64,000 nucleotides of DNA from Aldehydirespirator sp965203635 (lineage in GTDB: Bacteria > Actinomycetota > Acidimicrobiia > Acidimicrobiales > Aldehydirespiratoraceae). The stretch spans positions 3,286,001-3,350,000 of the forward strand of contig OZ241903.1 in the NCBI GenBank assembly GCA_965203635.1, given 5' to 3'. Below are positions 40,134-47,598 of the stretch, piece after piece. The notes under the pieces are model-generated. The model saw only the letters and a program-made list of their open reading frames with translations, had not been told where the DNA came from and searched no databases. Numbering within the stretch: the stretch's first letter is position 1; the number at the start of each line of letters is the position of its first letter. The translations under genes were made by a program, and so were the position numbers.

Positions 40134-40136
40134 AAT
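40131..40136 (+). promoter_or_regulatory. -10-like GATAAT close to the sigma-factor start
   Basis: GATAAT lies 8 nt before ATG 40145, which would make transcription begin at or next to the start codon (leaderless mRNA, common in actinobacteria). No good -35 box is seen 17 nt upstream. Confidence 0.35.
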
Positions 40137-40144
40137 GGGTGTAG

Positions 40145-40810
40145 ATGGCATCGACGGACCCCATCTACGACAGCGAGCACCCCCTGCTTCGCGACCGAGG
40201 CCTCACCGGGGAGGTCTTGGACGTCATGTACGCGGCGATCCACAAGATCCTGTACAAGCGCAGGCCGGATTCGCCGAGAGGCAAGGGTGCAGAGAGAGCC
40301 CTGGTCGGCGGGGCGAGCGCGGATGATGTGCTAGCTGTCGCGTTTGCGGCGTTGCTGACACATCCGCATCAAGGCACCGAAGTGAACTGGCGAGCCTTGG
40401 GCGTGACGATCGCTCGCAACAAGGCCAAAGACGCTCTGAAGGCCTCCAACAAGGGGCTGCGAGGCACCAGCCACCGACACAGGATCAGCGTGGAGTCAGG
40501 AGACGCCCAGACACAATCGAGCAGCGGCGAGCCCGGCGCGACAGTCTTCGAGCTGCACCCCGACGGACGCTACGACCCCGAGGAGCAGTACATCGCTGTG
40601 CGCAGCGCCCTCGATCTGCGAGACCTCGCTCGTGAAGAGCTCGAAGGCCGCGAACTCGACATCTTCCTCCAGATCAAGTTCCTGCGGCGCCCCAGGAAGG
40701 ACATCGGCGTCGAGTTGGGACTGACAGGCCAACGGGTCGGCCAAATCTACGACAAGGCTTGCAGACACCTGGAGAGCAACCCCCGCTATCCCTACAACAT
40801 CACCGAATGA
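40145..40810 (+). CDS. RNA polymerase sigma-factor-like protein
   Basis: 221 aa. Region 2-like helices (DDVLAVAFAALLTHPHQG, NWRALGVTIARNKAKDALKASNK) and a C-terminal region-4 helix-turn-helix (LEGRELDIFLQIKFLRRPRKDIGVELGLTGQRVGQIYDKACRHLE). A long linker with a Gln/Ser/Glu-rich patch separates them. The layout suits an ECF-like specialised sigma factor. It is divergent from the Ubl operon and followed 47 bp later by an ImmA/IrrE peptidase, suggesting control of the Ubl locus. Whether it acts on the shared promoter is inferred. Confidence 0.75.
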   Translation: MASTDPIYDSEHPLLRDRGLTGEVLDVMYAAIHKILYKRRPDSPRGKGAERALVGGASADDVLAVAFAALLTHPHQGTEVNWRALGVTIARNKAKDALKASNKGLRGTSHRHRISVESGDAQTQSSSGEPGATVFELHPDGRYDPEEQYIAVRSALDLRDLAREELEGRELDIFLQIKFLRRPRKDIGVELGLTGQRVGQIYDKACRHLESNPRYPYNITE

Positions 40811-40857
40811 ACCAACCATCCCCACATACCGATACAGCTAGGAGACAGGATGGAGCC

Positions 40858-41946
40858 ATGAACCCGCAACCGGACAATATCTCCGAATTCCGGGCCGCTT
40901 ACCTGGACTACCTCGAGGGCGACCGCGCCGAACCACCCTCTCAAGACCGCCTCAGCGACAAGGAACGCCGCGCCGCACAGGCGTTCATCCAGGCCACCGA
41001 AGACGCCGCCGGCATCGACCCCTACGCAACCAGACCGTCCATCGAGCAACTGCTCGCCCGCATGGAACGGCGACCGGCGGTGGCCGCCATCCGAGCCGTT
41101 CCTGCGGCCCAACCCTCGGCGGCGCTGTCTGACGCCGAGCGCATAGTGCAGTTGCGCAAGGTGCTTCCCTTGGCCAAGGTCCGGTCCCAAGGATGGATCC
41201 CCTCCACCAAGAACCTGAACGTCATCGAGGCCGCGGTCTGCGAACTGCTCGAGATCCCACACCTAGGCGAACAGCCCCCGTTCGCTTACGCGGCGAGGCG
41301 CTCAAACACCCATGAACCGATCACTCCCGAACAAACGGCATGGCTCGGGCGCGTGCGCAAGATCGCACAGACCCAACAGACGCCGGCATATCACGTCGCC
41401 GGACTCGAATCCGCGGCCGCGCGCCTCCCCCGCGCCGTGCAGGACGGCCCCAGCAAGATGCGCCGAGCGGTCGACCTGCTAGCCGGATGCGGGGTGCGAC
41501 TGGTGTTCTGCAAGGGTCTGCCAGGAGGCAAGCTCGCCGGCGCGGTCACATTCCTGCCAGACGGCGCGCCGGTGATCGGGCTGACCACACGGGGAGACCG
41601 TTTCGACAGCCTCGTCTACACGCTGCTTCACGAGTGCGCCCACCTGACCCTGGGCCACATCGACCCAGAATCCGGACCCCTCCTCGACGACGAGAACCAT
41701 GCCAAAGCCACCGAAGACGAACGGGAACGCGAAGCCAACGACCAAGCGACACGATGGCTGTTCCCCAATGGGCTCAACGTCGCCGCGGCGTGCCGCAACA
41801 TCGAGGCAGCAGCGAAGCGCCACGCCGTGCATCCGAGTTGCGTAGCAGGCCACATCCAGCACACAGCCGACAACTGGAAGATGCTCAATCAATACCGGCG
41901 CAACGTCCGAGACGAACTCGAAGCAGCAGGACTACTCTCAGGGTGA
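40858..41946 (+). CDS. ImmA/IrrE family metallopeptidase
   Basis: 362 aa. Zinc motif HECAH at 258-262 with downstream DEREREANDQATRWLFP supplying the third ligand. The N-terminal 150 residues (helical, no helix-turn-helix visible) are unrecognised. ATG 40858 is taken because in-frame upstream sequence overlaps the sigma gene. It may cleave a repressor of the Ubl locus or a sigma/anti-sigma factor. It is the second ImmA-type peptidase within 6 kb. Confidence 0.82.
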   Translation: MNPQPDNISEFRAAYLDYLEGDRAEPPSQDRLSDKERRAAQAFIQATEDAAGIDPYATRPSIEQLLARMERRPAVAAIRAVPAAQPSAALSDAERIVQLRKVLPLAKVRSQGWIPSTKNLNVIEAAVCELLEIPHLGEQPPFAYAARRSNTHEPITPEQTAWLGRVRKIAQTQQTPAYHVAGLESAAARLPRAVQDGPSKMRRAVDLLAGCGVRLVFCKGLPGGKLAGAVTFLPDGAPVIGLTTRGDRFDSLVYTLLHECAHLTLGHIDPESGPLLDDENHAKATEDEREREANDQATRWLFPNGLNVAAACRNIEAAAKRHAVHPSCVAGHIQHTADNWKMLNQYRRNVRDELEAAGLLSG

Positions 41947-42078
41947 TCCTTCGAGCCGACGGCTGGTGAAGGATCCGCGCCGCATCGGTCGTGCTGTAGA
42001 TCCCGTCCGGTGACTGTCGCTCTCGCGCCTGCGAGCGCCGGAACTAGCCTCTAGACCCAATTGGAGATGGGAGGAGTG

Positions 42079-42957
42079 ATGGCCGTGAGGACGTTGAGTG
42101 TCACCTTCGAAGGTCCAGGGATGGACAGCGGCGTTCCGGTGGAGGATCTGCACAAGACCCTCCAGCACGTACAGGACGCAGTGCGCGTCACGGTCGCCTA
42201 CCTGTCGGGCGGCGATGTTCCACGCCGGGGCCGCCCGTCAAACGCGATTCGCCAAGCGAGCAGCCTGCGCCTGCGTGGGACCAGTCCGGGATCGTTGACC
42301 GCTGAACTGGCGCTTGCCCCTCCGGAGGAGGTCGAGCAGAACGTCGATGACGTTGGTCAGCGCGCTCTGAAGGCAATCCTGAGCTTTGCTGTCGACAGCA
42401 GCTCCATCCCACGCGCGGCAGCTGACCACCTGCGTTCCATCGGCACCGACCTGTCAGCGGACGTAGAATCGGTCTGGCTGGGCGATGCCCGCGATCGGCG
42501 TCAGATCTCGTTCGAATGCCGCGGCCGTCCGCCGCGGTCTGCCAGTGCGACCGAAGCGGCAGTGCTCCACGGTTGGTTGACGATGGTGAACTGGGCCACA
42601 CGAAAGGCCCAACTCCATGACAGTGCTGGCGGAAACGTAGCACTGCGATTCGACTCGGCGCTCGACGACCAGATGGTGAAGCTCGCGACCAGGTACGTCA
42701 AGGTCACAGGCGCCGGAAGATTCGACAAACGCGGCAGGTGGACGACCGTCACGGTTGAGAGCATCCACGATGCAAGATCTTGGGATGAGCCGTTCGATCT
42801 GAAGTCGCCCATGGAGGAACCCGCGGGCGCAGCGTTCGACCCCAAGACAGTGGTAACCGCTGAGGAGCCCTTCGATGTGGAGGACTTCATCGACGCCATT
42901 CACCGAGGACGCGACGTGAGCGAACCATGGCCGCAGGATCTGCCGGTTCAGCCGTGA
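42079..42957 (+). CDS. unknown 292-aa partner of PIN toxin
   Basis: Begins MAVRTLSVTFEGPGMDSGVPVEDL. Predicted alpha/beta, soluble, with LHKTLQHVQDAVRVTVAYLSGGD, SSLRLRGTSPGSLTAELAL and GRFDKRGRWTTVTVESIHD. The acidic C-terminal tail (EPFDVEDFIDAIHRGRD) could wrap a toxin. ATG 42079 has GGGAGG about 6 nt upstream. Its stop overlaps the PIN gene start (GTGA), as in toxin-antitoxin pairs, but it is much longer than a normal VapB. No family recognised. Confidence 0.6.
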   Translation: MAVRTLSVTFEGPGMDSGVPVEDLHKTLQHVQDAVRVTVAYLSGGDVPRRGRPSNAIRQASSLRLRGTSPGSLTAELALAPPEEVEQNVDDVGQRALKAILSFAVDSSSIPRAAADHLRSIGTDLSADVESVWLGDARDRRQISFECRGRPPRSASATEAAVLHGWLTMVNWATRKAQLHDSAGGNVALRFDSALDDQMVKLATRYVKVTGAGRFDKRGRWTTVTVESIHDARSWDEPFDLKSPMEEPAGAAFDPKTVVTAEEPFDVEDFIDAIHRGRDVSEPWPQDLPVQP

Positions 42958-43370
42958 GCAACGTCGTACTCGACACGAGTGTCGTGTCGTTGATATTCAG
43001 CGGCGATCGCCTTGCCGAGCACTACGAGACTGAGATCGCAGGCCTTCGTCCGCTTGTCTCGTTCCAAACGTTGGAAGAGATGTGGTTCGGAGCATGTGCC
43101 AGGAACTGGGGTGCACGCAGAAGGAACGACCTGGCCCGTCATCTTGAGCAGTACGTCGTCGTGTGGCCGACTGAAGAGCTTGTCCACATCTGCGCGCAGT
43201 TGAGATGTGCCCGGAAGTCCGCGGGACGCGGGCTAATGACCGCCGACGCCTGGATCGCAGCCACCGCGCTGGTGCTCAAATGCCCGCTGGCATCTCATGA
43301 CCGGGATTTCTCAGGCATCTCGGACCTGAGTCTCATACAGGCCCCGAGTACACCGCCCTCATCGTCCTGA
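42954..43370 (+). CDS. PIN-domain ribonuclease, VapC-like
   Basis: 138 aa. Acidic triad plus one: D7 (VLDTSVVSL), E41 (QTLEEMW), D98 (TADAWIAATA), D116/D118 (SHDRDF). Length and motif spacing fit VapC-type toxins that cut RNA. GTG 42954 overlaps the upstream stop (GTGA). Expected to act in the cytoplasm and be neutralised by the coupled upstream protein, though that partner is atypical. Confidence 0.82.
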   Translation: MSNVVLDTSVVSLIFSGDRLAEHYETEIAGLRPLVSFQTLEEMWFGACARNWGARRRNDLARHLEQYVVVWPTEELVHICAQLRCARKSAGRGLMTADAWIAATALVLKCPLASHDRDFSGISDLSLIQAPSTPPSSS

Positions 43371-43435
43371 CCGCCGCGCTAGCGGACGGCGTGCCGCGGC
43401 CAGCTTCGCGGGGGGCCGACCGCCTTGCCGCGCAC

Positions 43436-43506
43436 GCGGCCACTTTGATCCCGTAAGTGGCCGCATCTGTTGGACTCGCGGCCACTTTCATTTCGCAAGT
43501 GGCCGC
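43436..43506. repeat. two tandem hairpins with identical 10-bp arms
   Basis: GCGGCCACTT-N9-AAGTGGCCGC occurs twice, at 43436-43464 and 43478-43506, with a 42-bp period. Arms are identical while the 9-nt loops differ (tgatcccgt, tcatttcgc). This looks like a palindromic repeat unit or double terminator after the PIN gene. No U-tract. Confidence 0.65.
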
Positions 43507-43588
43507 GAGCGGCGACAAGACGATCCCCGCGGGCGGTGAGACGCATCCTCGCGCACCTCACGGGCGATGGCCCGTCTTGCGGAGTGGT

Positions 43589-43670
43589 CGGATTCGAATT
43601 GGCAGCGGAGAGCGCCCCAAAGGGCATCCTGTGCTGCCAGTTCGGGTCGGCGGATTCGAGCTGGGAGCGG
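43589..43670. promoter_or_regulatory. imperfect inverted and direct repeats upstream of the transporter
   Basis: CGGATTCGAATTGGCAGC (43589-43606) pairs with GCTGCCAGTTCGGGTCGG (43633-43650) at 14 of 18 positions, and a direct copy CGGATTCGAGCTGGGAGCGG follows at 43651-43670. Candidate operator array 50-130 bp upstream of the promoter and start. Confidence 0.35.
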
Positions 43671-43714
43671 GAGGTCGACACGGCAGCGGCCGCGACTGGC
43701 GGCTGTCTGGCATT

Positions 43715-43723
43715 TGGTATACA
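43715..43723 (+). promoter_or_regulatory. extended -10 promoter for the oligopeptide transporter
   Basis: TGG immediately followed by TATACA (43718-43723) fits the extended -10 form, 68 bp before the lipoprotein start. The -35 region lacks a clear hexamer, which extended -10 promoters tolerate. Confidence 0.4.
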
Positions 43724-43791
43724 GTCTCGGTCCCGGCCGTAGCCATATCGAGTCGGCCGCACACTCATCACTCTGGAAGAAGGGGGCTCCC

Positions 43792-45594
43792 ATGGGGACT
43801 TCGTGGATAAGAGACGAGTACGGGCCGGAGGTCGCCGAGCTCGCCGACCAGTACCAGGCCAACCAGCTCGACCGCCGGGCGTTCATGAAGCGCCTGGGTC
43901 TGACCGGCGTCGGCGTCGCGGCCGCAGCCAGCATCCTGGCCGCCTGCGGCGACGACGAGGCGGCCGCTCCCACCACCACCGCGGCCCCGGCAGAGCCGGC
44001 CGACAGCGACGAGGCTCCGGCCACCACCGCGGCCCCGGAGGAGCCGGCCGCCACCGGTCCCACCCAGGGCGGCACGCTGCGTGAGGGCTACAACCGGGAC
44101 GTCTCCAAGCACGACCCGCTCACCACCAACTGGTACGACCCGGCCTTCTTCGCCATCTACGAGGCCATCCTGTCCAACGACCCGTCGGGCGCCGACGTGC
44201 CCCAGTTCGCCTCGGGCTTCTCGGTGTCGGACGACGGCCTCACCTACACCTTCGACATCCCCGACGGCAAGATCTCCCACTCCGGCGGCACCGTCGACGC
44301 CGAGGCGGTGGCCGAGTTCTACCGCTCGGTGCAGGCCTACAGCTTCATCGCCGGCCTGGCCGCTCCGGTCGACACCTATGAGGCCGACGGCAACACCGTG
44401 GTCATGAAGATGAAGAACGCCTGGTTGGGCGCCCTCGGGCCCCACAAGACCGGCTACTGGCGCATCCTCAACATCAACACCTGGAAGGACAGCTCGCTCA
44501 ACGCCGACGGCACGCTGAATCCCGAGTCCACCTACGGCACCGAGTTCGCCGACGGCACCGGGCCGTTCACCCACGAGGAGTGGGTGCCGGGCAGCCACGT
44601 GTCGGTGGCGCGCTGGGCCGACTACCCCGGCTCCAACACCCCGTTCTTCGAGAACAAGGGGCCGGCCTACCTCGACGGCATCCGCTGGACGGTCATCACC
44701 GAGGAGGGCCAGCGGGCCACCCAGCTCGAGAACGGCGACATCGACACGCTGATCAACCCGGCCCACATCGACATCTCCAGGCTGGAGAACAACTCCGACC
44801 TGACGGTGATCCGCCATCCCGAGTGGTCGGGCTTCCACCTGGCCATGAACCGGGACTACGACGAGCTGTTCGGCGACGTGCTCACCCGCCAGGGGCTGTC
44901 GCACTCGCTGGACCGCGAGGGCATGGTCAACGCCATCCTGGCCGGCAACGGGGCGGCCACCTACGGGCCGTTCCCCACCACCGACCGCCAGTACGACCCC
45001 GCAGTGGAGCAGTTCAACCAGTTCGACGTGGATCTGGCCAACCAGAAGCTCGACGAGGCCGGCTGGGTGATGGGCGACGACGGCGTGCGGGTGCGCGACG
45101 GCAACCGCTTCGAGTTCCGCTACCTGGTCGAGGACGAGTCGGTGCAGAAGAACGTGGCCGCCGCGGTGTCGGCCCAGTTCGCCAAGGTCGGCGTGAGGGC
45201 CAACCTCAACGTCGTTGACCGCGGCCTGGCCTTCGCCGAGCAGAGCCGGCCGGGACGCGACTCGGTGGAGATGTCGCTGTTCTTCTGGCTGTGGCCCATC
45301 CCCCTCGATGTGCTCATCCTGTTCGGCTGGTCGGCCACCATCCCGGTGCCGAACTTCTCTCACGCGGTAGAGCCCCGCATCGACGACGCCATTGCCGCGT
45401 GGCAGCAGTCGGGCACCGAAGCCGAGGCGCAGGCCGCTTCGTCGGAGTTCCAGCTGGCCTGGGCCGAGCAACTGCCCTACCTGCCGATCATGAACCAGAA
45501 CGCCACCTTCGTGCACCACAACAAGGTGCACGGCTGGCAGCCGTTCGTGTGGAACCTCTACCCGTACTACAACGACACGTGGATCGAGGGCTAG
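43792..45594 (+). CDS. ABC transporter substrate-binding lipoprotein, family 5 (oligopeptide/dipeptide)
   Basis: 600 aa. Tat-like RRAFMKRLG (28-36) followed by a hydrophobic stretch and a lipobox LAAC with C52, then a Thr/Ala/Glu-rich tether (about 55-95) and the periplasmic-binding-type fold (GTLREGYNRDVSKHDPL, GLTYTFDIPDGKISHSGG, ATQLENGDIDTL, LTRQGLSHSLDREGMVNAIL, YLPIMNQNATFVHH). It captures a peptide or amphiphilic solute for the permeases downstream. AGAAGGGGG precedes ATG 43792. Confidence 0.92.
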   Translation: MGTSWIRDEYGPEVAELADQYQANQLDRRAFMKRLGLTGVGVAAAASILAACGDDEAAAPTTTAAPAEPADSDEAPATTAAPEEPAATGPTQGGTLREGYNRDVSKHDPLTTNWYDPAFFAIYEAILSNDPSGADVPQFASGFSVSDDGLTYTFDIPDGKISHSGGTVDAEAVAEFYRSVQAYSFIAGLAAPVDTYEADGNTVVMKMKNAWLGALGPHKTGYWRILNINTWKDSSLNADGTLNPESTYGTEFADGTGPFTHEEWVPGSHVSVARWADYPGSNTPFFENKGPAYLDGIRWTVITEEGQRATQLENGDIDTLINPAHIDISRLENNSDLTVIRHPEWSGFHLAMNRDYDELFGDVLTRQGLSHSLDREGMVNAILAGNGAATYGPFPTTDRQYDPAVEQFNQFDVDLANQKLDEAGWVMGDDGVRVRDGNRFEFRYLVEDESVQKNVAAAVSAQFAKVGVRANLNVVDRGLAFAEQSRPGRDSVEMSLFFWLWPIPLDVLILFGWSATIPVPNFSHAVEPRIDDAIAAWQQSGTEAEAQAASSEFQLAWAEQLPYLPIMNQNATFVHHNKVHGWQPFVWNLYPYYNDTWIEG

Positions 45595-45612
45595 CCGAGG
45601 CCGAGCGGAGCC

Positions 45613-45660
45613 GAGGCCGTGGCCCGAGCGGCCCGTGAGCGAAGCGAACAAGAGCGGGGA
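45613..45660 (+). repeat. dispersed intergenic repeat, copy C
   Basis: Same GCCCGAGCGGCCCGTGAG core as copies A, B and D, followed by CGAAGCGAACAAGAGCG. It lies between the binding-protein and permease genes. The annotated GTG start of the permease falls inside it. Confidence 0.75.
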
Positions 45661-46654
45661 ACAACACCTGAGCGACCGGGCTGACCGCGCCCTTGATACG
45701 GTGCCGGCCCTAGGCGCAGGATCGGCCGTCGCAGCGCGGCGACTCGACTGGGAACACCGGCTCCTGGAGCTGGAGGAGGCCCAGCACATAGGCGGCATGC
45801 GGCGCAGCCTTCGCCGCATGCGCCACAACCGGCTGCTGCTGCTGGGGTCGGCCCTCGGCGTGGTGGTGCTGGCCGCGGGAATCTTGGGGCCGTGGCTGAC
45901 CGGCGGCGACTACGTCTCCCAGGACTACTCGGCCATCCACCTCAAGCCGCTCAGCGACGGCCACATCTTCGGCACCGACGCCCTCGGGCGGGACATGGCC
46001 GTGAGGGTCTTCGTGGGCATCAGGGTGAGCCTCACCGTGGCCGCCGGCGTGACCCTGCTCGCGCTGGTGGCCGGAATCGTGCTCGGCATGGTGGCCGGCT
46101 ACCTGCGGGGCTGGACCGACCGGGCCATCGGAGGGGCCGTCGACTTCATCTGGGGCTTCCCGCTGATCCTGCTGGCCGTGCTGTTCGTCGGAGGGATGGG
46201 CGGCGGCCTGTTCCCGGTGATCCTGGCCGTCGGGCTGGTCAACACCGCGGCCATCGCCCGAGTGGTCCGGGGCGAGGTTCTGACCCTGTCGCAGCGGGAG
46301 TTCGTGGAGGCGGCCCGGGCCGGCGGCTACTCGTCCATGCGCATCATGTGGCGCCACATCTTCCCCAACATCCTGGCCCCCGCATTCGTGCTGGCGTCCT
46401 ACTACGTGGCCGTGGCCGTGATCGCCGAGGCCGCCCTGTCGTTCATCGGCCTGGGCGCCCAGCCTCCCACCCCGAGCCTGGGGCAGATGGTGGCCGACGG
46501 CCGCAACTTCCTGCGGCTGAACCACTGGGAGTCGACCATCCCCGGCATCGCCATCGTGCTGGTGGTGCTGTCGGTGAGCCTGATCGGCGACGGCCTGCGG
46601 GACGTGTTCGACCCGCGCCTGCGCCACGAGGCCAAGTCGGTGGACGAGCAATGA
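45635..46654 (+). CDS. ABC transporter permease (DppC/OppC type)
   Basis: 339 aa. Five or six transmembrane helices (LLLLGSALGVVVLAAGILGPWL first), FGTDALGRDMAVRVFVGIRVSL, and the EAA loop EAARAGGYSSMRIMWRHIFPNILAP that contacts the ATPases. GTG 45635 lies in dispersed repeat C, so the first 15 residues are encoded by the repeat. A later start at ATG 45797 (MRRSLRRM) is a good alternative. Works with the permease, ATPase and lipoprotein genes beside it. Confidence 0.88.
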   Translation: MSEANKSGEQHLSDRADRALDTVPALGAGSAVAARRLDWEHRLLELEEAQHIGGMRRSLRRMRHNRLLLLGSALGVVVLAAGILGPWLTGGDYVSQDYSAIHLKPLSDGHIFGTDALGRDMAVRVFVGIRVSLTVAAGVTLLALVAGIVLGMVAGYLRGWTDRAIGGAVDFIWGFPLILLAVLFVGGMGGGLFPVILAVGLVNTAAIARVVRGEVLTLSQREFVEAARAGGYSSMRIMWRHIFPNILAPAFVLASYYVAVAVIAEAALSFIGLGAQPPTPSLGQMVADGRNFLRLNHWESTIPGIAIVLVVLSVSLIGDGLRDVFDPRLRHEAKSVDEQ

Positions 46655-46673
46655 GCACCAGGGGCATCCTGGC

Positions 46674-47591
46674 ATGAAGCGCATCGCGGCCCGCACCATC
46701 TACACGCTCATCGTGTTGCTGCTGTCGTCGATCGCGGTCTTCTACGCCATCCGGCTCTCGGGCGGCGACGCGGTGTCGGCCCGGCTGCCGGCCTCGGCCT
46801 CCTACGAGGAGCGCGAGGAGTTCCGGGAGCTGCTGGGCCTGAACGACCCCGTCCACGAGCAGTACTTCCGCTACATGGGCCGCCTGCTCACCTTCGACCT
46901 CGGCAAGTCGCTCACCAACAACGCCGACATCTTCGACATGCTCACCCACCACGGCAAGAACAGCCTGATACTGGGGGCCGCCGCCTTCGGGCTGGTGTTC
47001 GCCATCGGGGTCCCGTTGGGCATCCTGGCCGCGGTCAGACGCAACGGTTGGGCAGACGGCTCGGTGATGACGTTCTCGGTGGCCGGCATGGCCGTGCCCA
47101 ACTTCTGGCTGGCCCTGCTGACGGTGTGGTTATTCGCGTCCACGCTGGGGTGGCTGCCGTCGGCCGGATGCTGCAGCTTCAAGCAGCTGATCCTGCCCGC
47201 GGTGGTGCTGGCCATGGAGGGGATCGCCCTGACCGTCCGGATGACCCGCTCGGCCATGCTGGAGAACCTCGGCCAGGACTTCGTGAGGACGCTCAGGGCC
47301 GGCGGCCTGTCGGAGACGAGCATCATCGGCAAACACGTGCTGCGCAACGCCATGGTGCCGATCATCTCCCTGGCCGGGCTGAGGATCGGCCAGATCGTCG
47401 GTTACGCCCTGGTGGTGGAGACGATCTTCGGGTGGCCCGGCCTCGGACAGGTGCTGGTCAACGCGGTGCTCAGGCGCGACTACCCGGTGGCCCAGTTCTT
47501 CTCGTTGGTGCTGATCGCCATCGTCGTGCTGAGCAACTGGGCGGCCGACGTGGGCTACACCGTGGCCAACCCCCGGCTGCGCAAGGCATGA
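46674..47591 (+). CDS. ABC transporter permease (DppB/OppB type)
   Basis: 305 aa. N-terminal signal-anchor-like helix RTIYTLIVLLLSSIAVFYAIRL, extracytoplasmic loop with LLGLNDPVHEQYFRYM, GDG-less LTFDLGKSL, and the EAA-equivalent loop TLRAGGLSETSIIGKHVLRNAMVP followed by ETIFGWPGLGQVLVNAV. The gene order C-B is the reverse of the usual B-C. Starts 20 bp after the DppC gene and ends 7 bp before the ATPase. Confidence 0.9.
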   Translation: MKRIAARTIYTLIVLLLSSIAVFYAIRLSGGDAVSARLPASASYEEREEFRELLGLNDPVHEQYFRYMGRLLTFDLGKSLTNNADIFDMLTHHGKNSLILGAAAFGLVFAIGVPLGILAAVRRNGWADGSVMTFSVAGMAVPNFWLALLTVWLFASTLGWLPSAGCCSFKQLILPAVVLAMEGIALTVRMTRSAMLENLGQDFVRTLRAGGLSETSIIGKHVLRNAMVPIISLAGLRIGQIVGYALVVETIFGWPGLGQVLVNAVLRRDYPVAQFFSLVLIAIVVLSNWAADVGYTVANPRLRKA

Positions 47592-47598
47592 GCCCGCC

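Larger units (their letters stand above)
43371..43791. other. 421-bp intergenic region at island edge with hairpins and operator-like repeats
   Basis: No gene is seen. It contains two identical-arm hairpins (43436-43464, 43478-43506), an 18-bp imperfect inverted repeat (43589-43606 with 43633-43650), a following direct copy (43651-43670), and an extended -10 promoter (43715-43723). It separates the accessory island from the transporter operon. Confidence 0.5.

Noticed and set aside
43436..43506. CRISPR array
   Set aside because: Only two palindromic units with 9-nt loops and 13-nt spacing; no repeat-spacer pattern or cas genes.
24613..43506. Integrated prophage or ICE
   Set aside because: No integrase, relaxase, capsid, portal or terminase genes and no att-like direct repeats seen; called an accessory island only.
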